64,000 bases of DNA, taken from assembly GCF_005870035.1 (NCBI RefSeq), contig NZ_SWJG01000001.1, forward strand, positions 1,475,639 through 1,539,638, written 5' to 3'. The stretch is from Spirosoma lacussanchae (GTDB lineage Bacteria; Bacteroidota; Bacteroidia; Cytophagales; Spirosomataceae). Position numbers and translations under genes: made by a program. Positions 33,427 to 42,317 of this stretch are shown in pieces (position 1 is the first letter of the stretch; every line of letters starts with the position of its first letter). The notes beneath the pieces are model-generated. The model made no database searches. It saw nothing but the letters and a program-made list of their open reading frames with translations, and was not told the origin of the DNA.

Positions 33427-34529
33427 TGAAACACCTCAGCGAATACCGCGACCCCGACCAGGTGGACCAGTACGTGCAGGAAATTCATCGTACCGTTACC
33501 CGCCCCTGGACAATCATGGAAGTGTGTGGCGGCCAAACCCACAGCCTCGTCAAGAACGGCATCCTGAACCTGCTGCCCGAATCGGTCACGATGGTACACG
33601 GACCGGGCTGTCCGGTCTGCGTCACTCCGGTTAACCTGATCGATAAAGCCGTATACCTGGCCGAAGAAAAAGGGGTTATGCTGTGCTCATTCGGCGACAT
33701 GATTCGGGTGCCCGGCTCCGGCAGGAGCCTGCTCGAAGCCAAAGCCGGTGGGGCCGATGTTCGTATCCTTTACTCGCCACTGGAAGCCGTCCGGCTGGCC
33801 CGCGACAACCCTAATCGGGAGGTAGTGTTCTTCGCGGTGGGGTTCGAGACAACGGCCCCGGCCAATGCGCTGTCGGTGGTACAGGCCCGACAGCTGGGGT
33901 TGACGAACTACTCGATCCTGGCCTCGCACGTGCTGGTGCCTCCCGCCATGGAAGCCGTGATGAACGACCCTGATACGAACATTCAGGCATTTCTGGCAGC
34001 AGGCCACGTATGTACCATTATGGGCACCGGCGAATACGCCCCGCTGGCCGAGCGATACCGGCTTCCCATCGTGGTAACGGGTTTCGAACCGGTCGATCTG
34101 CTGCACGGTATCCTGATGACCATCCGGCAGCTGGAACGAGGTGAGCACAAGCTCGAAAACCAGTATACCCGCGTGGTGCGGGCCGAAGGCAATCCCGATG
34201 CCCGACGGGTTATTGACCAGGTGTTCGAGGTCGTCGACCGGGAGTGGCGCGGTATCGGTACCATTCCCCGGAGTGGCTGGGAGGTACGTCGGGAGCTGGC
34301 CCGCTTCGACGCGAACCGCAAGTTTTCGGTGTCTATCCCCAAAGTGCCCGAGTGCTCCGATTGCATTGCCGGTCTGGTGCTGAAAGGAATCCGGAAGCCG
34401 AACGAATGCACCGAGTTTGGCACCCGCTGTAATCCAGAACGTCCGCTGGGTGCGCCTATGGTCTCGTCGGAGGGAGCCTGCGCGGCTTATTATCATTTTT
34501 CGTCAGCCCTGAGTGACTGTGTCGAATGA
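33426..34529 (+). CDS. hypD: Hydrogenase maturation protein HypD
   Basis: A 367-aa iron-sulfur protein that builds the Fe(CN)2CO unit on HypC. MEVCGGQTHSLVKNGI, HGPGCPVCVTP, CSFGDMIRVPGS and GFETTAPANA are the conserved blocks with active-site cysteines. The C-terminal block (PECSDCIAGLVLKG, NECTEFGTRCNPERPLG, SEGACAAYY) carries the ligands of its [4Fe-4S] cluster. Its ATG overlaps the hypC stop by one base. Confidence 0.95.
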   Translation: MKHLSEYRDPDQVDQYVQEIHRTVTRPWTIMEVCGGQTHSLVKNGILNLLPESVTMVHGPGCPVCVTPVNLIDKAVYLAEEKGVMLCSFGDMIRVPGSGRSLLEAKAGGADVRILYSPLEAVRLARDNPNREVVFFAVGFETTAPANALSVVQARQLGLTNYSILASHVLVPPAMEAVMNDPDTNIQAFLAAGHVCTIMGTGEYAPLAERYRLPIVVTGFEPVDLLHGILMTIRQLERGEHKLENQYTRVVRAEGNPDARRVIDQVFEVVDREWRGIGTIPRSGWEVRRELARFDANRKFSVSIPKVPECSDCIAGLVLKGIRKPNECTEFGTRCNPERPLGAPMVSSEGACAAYYHFSSALSDCVE

Positions 34530-34581
34530 GGTTGAGTTCGTTTCCATTCTTCCGTTCCTCGTACTACCCACCCGATACGCT

Positions 34582-35634
34582 ATGCAACTTACCTGCCCGA
34601 TGCCCAAACTGGATTTCGATGTTATCACGCTCGGCCACGGAAGCGGAGGTACCCTCACCCATAAACTGCTCGAAGCGGGTGTGTTCGACCTGCTCAAAAA
34701 TCCCCTGCTCGATACGCACCACGACGGCGCTATTCTCAATCTGACGGGCAAGACCGCTTTTACGACGGACAGTTACGTGATTTCGCCCCCGTTCTTTCCG
34801 GGCGGTACCATTGGCGAGCTGGCCGTTAACGGAACCGTCAATGACCTGGCCATGTGCGGAGCCATACCCCGTTATCTGTCGCTCAGTTTTATCCTGGAAG
34901 AGGGGCTGACCATGAGCGAGTTCTGGGAGGTGCTGGTCAGTATAAAAACAGCCGCTGATCGGGCCGGTGTGCAAATCGTTACGGGCGATACCAAAGTAGT
35001 AGAGCGCGGCAAAGGCGACCGGATTTTTATCAATACGGCGGGTATCGGAACGCTTCACCCGAAAGCCGATATCAGCGTTGGCTGCGTACAGCCGGGCGAT
35101 AAACTCATCGTGAGCGGCAACATCGCCACCCACGGCATGGCCATTATGTCGGTGCGCGAAGGACTGGAATTTGAAACCAGCCTGCAAAGCGACACCGCTC
35201 CCCTGAACCATACTGTTCAGACCTTGCTCGATGAATTTGGCCCATCTATTCACTTGCTGCGCGACCCAACGCGGGGGGGGGTGGCAACGGTGCTTAACGA
35301 GATTGCCCGTGACCGCAATAGTGGCGCGGCCCGGATCGGCATCGACATCCAGCAGGCCAGTCTGCCCGTTCTGGAAGAGGTCGCCGGTGCCTGCGAACTG
35401 CTGGGGCTCGACCCGCTGTACGTAGCGAACGAAGGCGTTTTTCTGGCTATCGTCGCGGCCGACGTCGCCGAGCGATTCGTAGGCAGGCTGCAAACGCTGC
35501 CCTATGGCGAGTCGGCCGCCATTATGGGTAGTATCACCACCGAGCATCCAGGTCAGGTTGTCCTCACCAGCCGGATTGGTGGTCGCCGGGTGGTGAGTAT
35601 GCTGGTAGGCGAACAACTTCCCCGAATCTGCTAA
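34582..35634 (+). CDS. hypE: Hydrogenase maturation protein HypE
   Basis: A 350-aa PurM-like ATPase that dehydrates the carbamoyl group on its C-terminal cysteine to a cyanide for transfer to HypC-HypD. ITLGHGSGGTLTHKLL, FTTDSYVISPPFFPGG, VNGTVNDLAMCGA and RDPTRGGVATVLNE are family motifs. The protein ends exactly in PRIC, the required terminal Cys. The ATG at 34582 is chosen because the upstream part of the frame overlaps the end of hypD and lacks similarity. An NHL-repeat gene starts 3 bases after its stop. Confidence 0.95.
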   Translation: MQLTCPMPKLDFDVITLGHGSGGTLTHKLLEAGVFDLLKNPLLDTHHDGAILNLTGKTAFTTDSYVISPPFFPGGTIGELAVNGTVNDLAMCGAIPRYLSLSFILEEGLTMSEFWEVLVSIKTAADRAGVQIVTGDTKVVERGKGDRIFINTAGIGTLHPKADISVGCVQPGDKLIVSGNIATHGMAIMSVREGLEFETSLQSDTAPLNHTVQTLLDEFGPSIHLLRDPTRGGVATVLNEIARDRNSGAARIGIDIQQASLPVLEEVAGACELLGLDPLYVANEGVFLAIVAADVAERFVGRLQTLPYGESAAIMGSITTEHPGQVVLTSRIGGRRVVSMLVGEQLPRIC

Positions 35635-35637
35635 TCC

Positions 35638-36756
35638 ATGACCAGCCAGCCACCACCAGCCTCGCTACTGAATCTGGCACCCCTGCTGACCGATAGCCGT
35701 GTGTTTCGGGGTGGCTTGGGTAACCCGTTTCTGGCTCCGCGTGGGGTCTGGCTGGCTGGCAGTAAGCTTTTTGTAGCCGACACCGGTCAAAATCGGGTTT
35801 TCATCTGGCATCGACTGCCCAAAACAGAATTTGCCGAACCTGATCTGGTACTGGGCCAGCCCGATTCGGCCGATACGGGTCGTAATGCCGGTGGCAGCAC
35901 CGGAGCCGGCACGTTGCAGTATCCGTCGGGGCTGTGGTCTGATGGGGAGCGGCTGGTGGTGGCCGATGCCTGGAACCATCGCGTCCTGATCTGGCTCTCG
36001 TTCCCGACCTATTCGGGCCAACCGGCCGATGTGGTGCTGGGGCAGCCTGCTTTCAGCGGTAATCAGCCCAACGTGGGGAGCATCGGAACGGCGCCGAGCG
36101 CGCAGTCGCTTAACTGGCCCTACGGTGTTTTTTCGGATGGTGAGCGGCTCTGGATTGCAGATACCGGTAACCGGCGGGTATTGTTTTATGAACAAATGCC
36201 AACTGAATCGTTCGCCCGCGCCGACGGGGTTATTGGCAAGCCGGATTTTACCGGGCGGGATTATGAAAACCGCGAGCCCGTCTGGCCCTATTCGGTGCGG
36301 GTCGGCCCAGACGGGCAGCTGGCCATTGCCGATACGCAGTACTACCGGACGCTGCTCTGGAACGACTGGCATTCAGCGTTTACGCAGCCCGCCGATGCGC
36401 TGGTCGGCCAACCCGATTTCGAGGCCAACGGGCAGAATCAGTTTCGGCTTAGCCCGGAGCAGCATACGCTGAGCTGGACTTACGATGCTTTTTTCTACCA
36501 AAAAGGCCTTTTTGTAGCCGACACCGGCAATAGCCGACTGCTCTGGTTCGAACGGGTGCCGTGCGCCAGTAACCCACTGGCCGATGGACTGATCGGGCAC
36601 GCCAACTTTCAGACTGGCAGCGAAAACGGCAACACCCGCTTCGGCACGGATCGGCAGCTATACTGGCCTTTCTCGATCTGCATCGATGGAGATTGCATGG
36701 CCATTGCCGATACGGGTAACCACCGCGTTGTGCTGGGTTGGTTGGGGATAAGCTGA
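35638..36756 (+). CDS. NHL-repeat (beta-propeller) protein in the hyp operon
   Basis: A 372-aa protein with about six NHL-type blades, each with a core like VADTGQNRVFIW, VADAWNHRVLIW, IADTGNRRVLFY, IADTQYYRTLLW, VADTGNSRLLWF and IADTGNHRVVLG, spaced about 50-60 residues apart, with LGQPDF-like strands between them. No signal peptide, so it is probably cytosolic. It starts 3 bases after hypE, so it is part of the maturation operon. NHL-repeat proteins occur with other group 1h-type hydrogenases from memory, but their task is not known. A protein-binding platform is the likely role. Confidence 0.85.
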   Translation: MTSQPPPASLLNLAPLLTDSRVFRGGLGNPFLAPRGVWLAGSKLFVADTGQNRVFIWHRLPKTEFAEPDLVLGQPDSADTGRNAGGSTGAGTLQYPSGLWSDGERLVVADAWNHRVLIWLSFPTYSGQPADVVLGQPAFSGNQPNVGSIGTAPSAQSLNWPYGVFSDGERLWIADTGNRRVLFYEQMPTESFARADGVIGKPDFTGRDYENREPVWPYSVRVGPDGQLAIADTQYYRTLLWNDWHSAFTQPADALVGQPDFEANGQNQFRLSPEQHTLSWTYDAFFYQKGLFVADTGNSRLLWFERVPCASNPLADGLIGHANFQTGSENGNTRFGTDRQLYWPFSICIDGDCMAIADTGNHRVVLGWLGIS

Positions 36757-36835
36757 GCTGGTGCGGGTACAGGTGACGGCGCCGACCGCACGGACCGCCG
36801 ATAGATAAAACGGAACTTGATAACTAACCAGTAGC

Positions 36836-37480
36836 ATGGACATTCTGCTCCCTTTCTTATTAGCCCTGGCGATTGGGTTTACGCATGCGTTCGAAGCTGA
36901 TCATCTGGTGGCGGTAAGCAGCATCGTCACCCAACGGAATAATATCTGGCTGTCGCTGAAAGATGGCGCGTTCTGGGGGCTGGGTCATACCTCGACTATT
37001 CTGCTGGTGGGTATCGTATTTATCGCCGGGCGCGTTGCCAGCCAGGCAGACACGTTTCGCTACCTGGAGGCCGGGGTGGGCCTGATGCTGGTCGTTCTGG
37101 GCATGGTTCGGTTGTATCGGCTGCGGATGGCGCCCGACGGGTCGGCGGTTGGACATACCCATCTTCACAACGGCCAAATCCAGCCGCATACCCACCGGCT
37201 TGCGTATGGTGTTGGACTGGTACACGGTCTGGCCGGTAGCGGGGCGTTGATACTGTCGGTACTCACCCAGATCAGGGACGCAGGGGCCGGGCTGGTATAC
37301 CTGCTGCTGTTCGGCCTGGGGTCGATGGCTGGTATGATGGTAGCCGCCAGTGCGTTTAGCATTCCGTTTTCGGTGCGGCTGACGACCAGACCGGGGGTTC
37401 GTACGGGGCTGATCGTTGTATCGGCCGGGTTGTGTATTGGGTTGGGTATACAGGTGCTTTACGAAAACCTGGCGGGCTGA
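36836..37480 (+). CDS. Nickel/cobalt transporter, NiCoT/UreH-like
   Basis: A 214-aa inner-membrane protein with about six helices. The first helix holds HAFEADH (His17, Asp22, His23), the HX4DH signature of nickel/cobalt permeases. A His-rich loop (VGHTHLHNGQIQPHTHR) lies between helices, as expected for metal handling, and GLVHGLAGSGALIL is a second conserved helix. It follows the hyp operon by about 80 bases and very likely brings in nickel for the hydrogenase. UreH-like sulfite-exporter relatives share the fold, but the signature favours nickel. Confidence 0.85.
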   Translation: MDILLPFLLALAIGFTHAFEADHLVAVSSIVTQRNNIWLSLKDGAFWGLGHTSTILLVGIVFIAGRVASQADTFRYLEAGVGLMLVVLGMVRLYRLRMAPDGSAVGHTHLHNGQIQPHTHRLAYGVGLVHGLAGSGALILSVLTQIRDAGAGLVYLLLFGLGSMAGMMVAASAFSIPFSVRLTTRPGVRTGLIVVSAGLCIGLGIQVLYENLAG

Positions 37481-37710
37481 TGCATACCTATGATGAGACA
37501 GACTTTGTCCTGTATGCCTTACAGGAAATGAAACTAGAGGTACGGCAGCTGGTCGGGCGGCATATCTACCTCCAGAACGGCTTCGAGATTGAAGTAGAAG
37601 CGCGCGATCTGTACCGGCTCAGTGCCGAAGGATTCGTAATTTCACCCTTTACGGATATAGGGGAGTTGTGCCAGTTTATTCAACGAAATCAGGAGCATGG
37701 AGACGATTGA
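37480..37710 (+). CDS. Small protein of unknown function coupled to the nickel transporter
   Basis: A 76-aa acidic soluble protein. Its ATG overlaps the transporter stop by one base, and its own end overlaps the next gene by 14 bases, so it is translationally coupled on both sides. No cysteine or histidine cluster and no membrane segment; its pattern (YALQEMKLEVRQLVGRHIYLQNGFEIEVEA) suggests a small alpha/beta fold. I do not recognise a family. A role in nickel use or hydrogenase assembly is only suggested by position. Confidence 0.6.
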   Translation: MHTYDETDFVLYALQEMKLEVRQLVGRHIYLQNGFEIEVEARDLYRLSAEGFVISPFTDIGELCQFIQRNQEHGDD

Positions 37711-38251
37711 ACTGAGCATCGTGGCGCTGTCGGAAAGCCTGTCGAAGCCGGGCAACTATGCACTGATGCTGGAGGATGCCCACAGCAAACGACGAATACC
37801 GCTCATCATCGGGCCGGCCGAAGCGCAGGCAATCGCTATGGCTATGGAGAAGATGAACCCGGTCAGACCCATGACCCATGACCTGTTTCACCAGACACTC
37901 GAACGGCTCGAAACCCGGCTCACCAAAGTACTGATCGATCGGGTCGATAGCGATTACGTATTCTTTGCCCAGTTATATCTCGACGGACCACTGGGGCCGC
38001 TTCAGATCGATGCCCGCCCGTCTGATGCGATCGCGATGGCCGTGCGGGCCAGCTGTCCGGTGTTAGTTACCCAGGCCGTTCTGGAGCTGACCGGCTATTA
38101 CCCCGACGATAAAGTCCGGGATAAAAAAGGATCATACGCGGAGTACACCCTTGCCGAACTGGAGGACTTACTGGCCAGAATTATCCGGAAGGAAGATTAC
38201 GAAAGTGCCGCCCGCGTTCGTGACGCCATCGAACGACGGCGTCAGGGGTAG
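37697..38251 (+). CDS. Bifunctional nuclease-family protein with UVR motif
   Basis: A 184-aa protein. Residues about 1-130 match the bifunctional nuclease domain family (LSKPGNYALMLEDAHSKRRIPLIIGPAEAQAIAMAMEKM, RPMTHDLF, IDARPSDAIAMAVRASCPVLV). Residues about 150-184 form a UVR-type helix pair (LEDLLARIIRKEDYESAARVRDAIERR). The domain has reported DNase/RNase activity in a few proteins, but its cellular role in Bacteroidota is unclear. It overlaps the 76-aa gene by 14 bases and the convergent fucosidase gene by 10 bases. Confidence 0.85.
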   Translation: METIELSIVALSESLSKPGNYALMLEDAHSKRRIPLIIGPAEAQAIAMAMEKMNPVRPMTHDLFHQTLERLETRLTKVLIDRVDSDYVFFAQLYLDGPLGPLQIDARPSDAIAMAVRASCPVLVTQAVLELTGYYPDDKVRDKKGSYAEYTLAELEDLLARIIRKEDYESAARVRDAIERRRQG

Positions 38252-39384
38252 AGCGACAGCAGCACCTGCTCATCTTCGGGGCGTAACCGGCCGCTGGCCA
38301 TCGGCCCCACGTTCAGCAACAGGTTGGCCTGCATCTGGCCGGCTATACTCAGCCAGCCCTTTATCTGTTCTTTCGAGGCTACGGAATGATCCCATTCGTG
38401 CCAGAACCAGTTGCCCGACGGAAACTGCTTATCGCCCTTTGTCGACATCGTGGTTTCGATCTGCATGGGCAGAAACCGGTCGCGGCCCAGCCAGTTCCAT
38501 ACTTTCTGATCGGTGGTGGGGCGGGTGTATTTCTCGCCACTGCGAATGTCGACTGGATGCAACGGCACCCCCGGGTAGGCCGTAGTGGAGTTGTTCATCA
38601 CCAGACAATCAGGCTGGAGCGATTTGATGTATTGATACACATGATCCATTTGCCAGCGGTAGGCTCCCTCGTTCCGCCAGGCATTTATGAAGGCTTCATC
38701 CCGGTTGGCCCGGGCGTCTTTGGGCGCCAGCTCGCCCTCGATTTCCCCTTTTTTGGTCCAGCCCGTTTTCTGTTTCTTCCAGAAGCCATCGAACCATAGC
38801 TCCACAATGTCGCCGTAGTTCGTAAGCAGTTCATGCAGCTGCTTTTTCATGAAGTCGACATAGGCCCAGTCGTCGGTGTCGTGCGTTTTCTCGTGACGGT
38901 CCCAGAGCGAATAATAAAGGCCGACCTTCAGGCCATGCTTGCGTGCCGATGCTACGGCCAGCTGAAGCACATCGCGCCCGAACGGGGTCGACGCCACCGA
39001 GTAGCGGGTGTACTGGCTGGGCCAGAGGCAGAAGCCGTCGTGGTGCTTGGTAATGAAGACGATGTAGTTCATGCCTGCTGCTTTGGCAACGCGGCACCAC
39101 TGGTCCGTATCGAGCTGGGTGGGGTTGAACCGGACGGGGTCGAGCGTGCCATCGCTCCATTCGGTGTCGTAGTAGGTATTGATGCCAAAATGCACGAACA
39201 TGCCGAATTTGAGGTCCATCCAGCGTTTCTGTACGTCGGTAGGCTGGGGTGTGTCGGTGGGCGGTGTCGCAACGGCTGATGCCGGGGCGGCCTGGGCTGA
39301 GGTCGATAGACCCGCAGCGGCACCCAGGCTCAGCGTTGCCGCCTGCTGAAGAAATAAACGTCGGTTCTGAGAGAACATCTGCAT
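38242..39384 (-). CDS. Alpha-L-fucosidase (GH29)
   Basis: A 380-aa exported enzyme that releases L-fucose from glycans. The N-terminus (QNRRLFLQQAATLSLGAAAG) looks like a twin-arginine signal. WMDLKFGMFVHFGINTYYDTEW, YIVFITKHHDGFCLWPSQYT, GLKVGLYYSLWDRH and IVELWFDGFW are GH29 blocks; the Asp in WFDG is the expected nucleophile. It is the last gene of the SusCD locus in the direction of transcription. Together with the fucose-type catabolic genes at 54548-58946 it suggests fucosylated glycans as the substrate. Confidence 0.85.
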   Translation of the reverse strand: MQMFSQNRRLFLQQAATLSLGAAAGLSTSAQAAPASAVATPPTDTPQPTDVQKRWMDLKFGMFVHFGINTYYDTEWSDGTLDPVRFNPTQLDTDQWCRVAKAAGMNYIVFITKHHDGFCLWPSQYTRYSVASTPFGRDVLQLAVASARKHGLKVGLYYSLWDRHEKTHDTDDWAYVDFMKKQLHELLTNYGDIVELWFDGFWKKQKTGWTKKGEIEGELAPKDARANRDEAFINAWRNEGAYRWQMDHVYQYIKSLQPDCLVMNNSTTAYPGVPLHPVDIRSGEKYTRPTTDQKVWNWLGRDRFLPMQIETTMSTKGDKQFPSGNWFWHEWDHSVASKEQIKGWLSIAGQMQANLLLNVGPMASGRLRPEDEQVLLSLYP

Positions 39385-39417
39385 AGCAATGGGTTGTATT
39401 CGTGCAATGGGTTCGTA

Positions 39418-41607
39418 TCAGCGGATGGCCCGTATCCATCGGCTACTGTTGGCGTCGAGCGCAACAGGGCGGTTCAGATCGATTGGTTCGTTTGTCAGGG
39501 CGTCCACAGCGGCTTTGTACCGGATCGCACCCGTAGTCAGGGAAGCCGTGCGGGCCGGACCATCGTTGATAAAAAAGTAATGGTCGGCCGCGGGTGCCGC
39601 CAGCCGGTACACAATGGCATCGGTACAGCGATAGGGCGGCTGGCTGGTGCCCAGAACCTGGCTGATCAACTGGTTTTCGGAATCGGTATGCCCCGGCCTG
39701 AAGCACATCCGGGCGGCTTCGTAGCCCAGCACCACGGCTGTTCCGCGGCCGGCTGTTTGTTCGGTAATGGCGGGCTGGCCATTGTCAAATCGGCTCACGA
39801 CGTGGGCCGTGGTCGGTTGCAATGTGGCAATCATTCCCAAAACAGGCGTGGTGCCGAGCCGGTACGTCCGGTTGACGCCCGACCCCTGATAGTCGCGGAT
39901 GGTAACCCCGGTCAACTGCTCAAATTCGCTACCCGCCCTCGTTGGCAGCAGCGCGGTAAACTCATCATAATATCCCGACGGTACATCCATCACCAACCGG
40001 CCGCCCTGCCTGGCGTACTCACCCAGCTGACGGACCAAATCGTGGCTGAGGCTGACCTGGGCCGGTACGTAAAGAACCCGATAGCGGCCACCCAGTCCTT
40101 TGGCCAGGTCGGGCGTCGTGACGTATTCGAACGGGATGTTGGCGTTGATGAGCGCCCGGCTGATGCCGACTCTGGCCTGCATCGGCCGCAGCCGAAACTC
40201 TTCCCGGCCCGACTCGCTCATGGCGGCCCAGGTGGCTTCGTTATGCCAGTCGTAAAGTACCCCCACAGTCGGTTCTTTATGGGCGGCCCACAGCTCGTCG
40301 CGGTAGCGGTTGGCGGCCTGCCCAATCTGTCCCATCCGGACGGCGCGGGCTGTTACCTGGTTGTGCCGGTCGAGCAGGGCGTATTCGCCCGCTTCCCAGC
40401 CAGCCGTGCGGGCGTTCCAGGCCCAGGCCCCCCAGCCCCGGAAACCAGCCGCAATCTGGCTCAGCAGAAACTGGGTAATCGTTCCCTCGTCAACGGTAAA
40501 GTCGGCTCCGCCCCGACCACCGCTGAACTGCTGCGGCCCACCGGTCGACTCCCAGGTAGCGGCCCAGCCCCCCTTGAAGAAGTCGTTGGCCAGCGAGGCC
40601 TGCATGTAGAATGGCCGAACGAGTTCGTAATTGACTTCGCCGTAATGCCAGGCAAAATGGATGGAGGGGTAAAACGAACCGTACCGGGTCATCAGATCCG
40701 CCACGCGTTCGAGGTCAACACCATACCACGCCAGCGGATGAAACAGGCCTATCTCGCCCCCGCCCCTGAATACGGCGCTGGAGTCGAAGGCGCGGAAGCG
40801 TTCGCAGGTTTGCCGGATGCTTTCGAGGCTGTGTTCTACCTTGAAGTTAAGAATATCGTGCAGGTGCCGGTATTCTTTGTTGCTAAGCTGGCCGTAGCGC
40901 TTCTCAAAATCATCCCAGGATGAAAACGGATCGCCTTCGCCGGCTTGCAGCCCGGCGTGGTGCTGATTCCAGACCTGGTTCAGCCGCTCAATGGTGCCGT
41001 ACTGCTGCCGTACCCACTGCCTGAACAGCTGTTTGCCGCGATCGGTCAGGTCGAATCCGCGCCCGCCCAGTTCCGGCTCGTAGGCCACACTCCGGTCTTT
41101 GAGCGGCTTCCCCGTTGCTTTCATCAGCGCATCGCTTTTCAGGATACGCTGGCGTAACAGCTCCTGCTGGTAGGCCAGCATGCGTGGGTGTTGCCGAACT
41201 TCAGCTATGGGGGTGTTGACAGGAATGGCGAGGGTTTTGAGCAGCGCAGGGGTGATGCTTTGCCAGCCCCCTTCGCCATACCACCAGGGAATAATCCCTT
41301 CCTCGAGCGCAATCAGCTGAACCTGCTCGATGGTCCAGCCCGGTACAGTCATGATCTGCTTGAGGGCGTTGAACCCCAGTTGTTTCATGGTGCGGAAATG
41401 GGCCCGCATCTCAGCTTCGCCTTCGCCGGGCTGCTGCACATAAACCGCCCCGATGGGCATAGGAGCAATGGTTCGGTATTTGGTTTGTACCGGCGACTCG
41501 TGCAGCCGATCGTACAGCCGGTGCAGGAACGGGTCGTTTGTCGGGCGAGGCTGCGCCATGGCGCCGGCACTCAGTAAACTCCAAAGCCAGAAAAAACGGG
41601 TACGCAT
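39418..41607 (-). CDS. Beta-galactosidase-like glycoside hydrolase (GH42-like)
   Basis: A 729-aa exported enzyme with signal peptide MRTRFFWLWSLLSAGAMAQ. The central part has a (beta/alpha)8-type layout with GRGGADFTVDEGTITQFLLSQIAAGFRGWGAWAWNARTAGWEAGEYALLDR, and TWESTGGPQQF holds a likely catalytic Glu. The part from about residue 440 (VGVLYDWHNEATW, VLYVPAQVSLSHDLVRQLGEYARQGGRLVMD) resembles the trimerisation domain of GH42 enzymes. It is 33 bases upstream of the fucosidase in transcription order and belongs to the same locus. Confidence 0.7.
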   Translation of the reverse strand: MRTRFFWLWSLLSAGAMAQPRPTNDPFLHRLYDRLHESPVQTKYRTIAPMPIGAVYVQQPGEGEAEMRAHFRTMKQLGFNALKQIMTVPGWTIEQVQLIALEEGIIPWWYGEGGWQSITPALLKTLAIPVNTPIAEVRQHPRMLAYQQELLRQRILKSDALMKATGKPLKDRSVAYEPELGGRGFDLTDRGKQLFRQWVRQQYGTIERLNQVWNQHHAGLQAGEGDPFSSWDDFEKRYGQLSNKEYRHLHDILNFKVEHSLESIRQTCERFRAFDSSAVFRGGGEIGLFHPLAWYGVDLERVADLMTRYGSFYPSIHFAWHYGEVNYELVRPFYMQASLANDFFKGGWAATWESTGGPQQFSGGRGGADFTVDEGTITQFLLSQIAAGFRGWGAWAWNARTAGWEAGEYALLDRHNQVTARAVRMGQIGQAANRYRDELWAAHKEPTVGVLYDWHNEATWAAMSESGREEFRLRPMQARVGISRALINANIPFEYVTTPDLAKGLGGRYRVLYVPAQVSLSHDLVRQLGEYARQGGRLVMDVPSGYYDEFTALLPTRAGSEFEQLTGVTIRDYQGSGVNRTYRLGTTPVLGMIATLQPTTAHVVSRFDNGQPAITEQTAGRGTAVVLGYEAARMCFRPGHTDSENQLISQVLGTSQPPYRCTDAIVYRLAAPAADHYFFINDGPARTASLTTGAIRYKAAVDALTNEPIDLNRPVALDANSSRWIRAIR

Positions 41608-41622
41608 GCAGAAAACGCCGGG

Positions 41623-42294
41623 CTATTGTTTAGTGAAGGTTGCAGTAATCAGGCCCACTCGACCCGCCCAGGTTGTATTCAGGTTCTGGTTGGCCGGGGT
41701 AATAGCTGCCTGCGGCAGGTTATTGATGTTTCCCGTTGTCTGGAAGCTAATGACCAGCCGGTTGCTGCTTACTTCCCGGATAGTGAGCGGATAGTTGGGG
41801 TAGCTGGTGTAGCTGTAGGCGGGTTGGTTCTGGGCGTTGGGCAGCACCGTTCCGTGGAAAACGAAATCATAATTCCAGCGGGTCAGGGTTCCACGCGTGT
41901 ACGTCGGTCGGGCCACGCGCAGCACCCCGGCTCCGTTGTCGACTCCCGTGGTCAGGAAGAAATTACCCTGCTGGCGAAGGCCCCGGTTGCGGGTAAAGAA
42001 CGTGTCGATGCGGGCCGTTGCTACAGTGCCGATGTACAGGGTGTCGGTAAATGGCATAATCACGTTGGGCCGGGTCGCTACCAGCAGCGGAGCCGTAGTG
42101 GGGGTTATCGTAATGGTTGTGTCGCGCTGGTTCGGAATGAGCCCAACCTGGTATTTGATCTGGAGCTGGTTGGGTAGCCAGACCCCGCGTAGCTGTGTTT
42201 TGAGAGCATCGTCGCCCGAACTGAGGGCGGGTAAGGCATCGTCCTGGCAGGCCGCCAGCGCTACGGTCGTCAGCAAAAGAAGTAGTGCTTTCAT
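41623..42294 (-). CDS. Lipoprotein of unknown function in the SusCD locus
   Basis: A 223-aa lipoprotein: hydrophobic residues 2-14 then the lipobox LAAC with Cys16. The mature part is beta-rich (LRGVWLPNQLQIKYQVGLIP, TRWNYDFVFHGTVLP, YPLTIREVSSNRLVISFQT). It ends in LNTTWAGRVGLITATF. No catalytic motif. It lies right after susD in transcription order, where surface glycan-binding lipoproteins are usual, so it probably binds the glycan outside the cell. The exact family is not clear to me. Confidence 0.65.
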   Translation of the reverse strand: MKALLLLLTTVALAACQDDALPALSSGDDALKTQLRGVWLPNQLQIKYQVGLIPNQRDTTITITPTTAPLLVATRPNVIMPFTDTLYIGTVATARIDTFFTRNRGLRQQGNFFLTTGVDNGAGVLRVARPTYTRGTLTRWNYDFVFHGTVLPNAQNQPAYSYTSYPNYPLTIREVSSNRLVISFQTTGNINNLPQAAITPANQNLNTTWAGRVGLITATFTKQ

Positions 42295-42317
42295 GAAGAG
42301 TATCGGGTTCAGTTCGT

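Noticed and set aside
39394..40923. A 509-codon open frame on the + strand opposite the GH42-like gene
   Set aside because: It is an antisense frame of GC-rich coding DNA with no recognisable motif, while the - strand frame has a signal peptide and family blocks.
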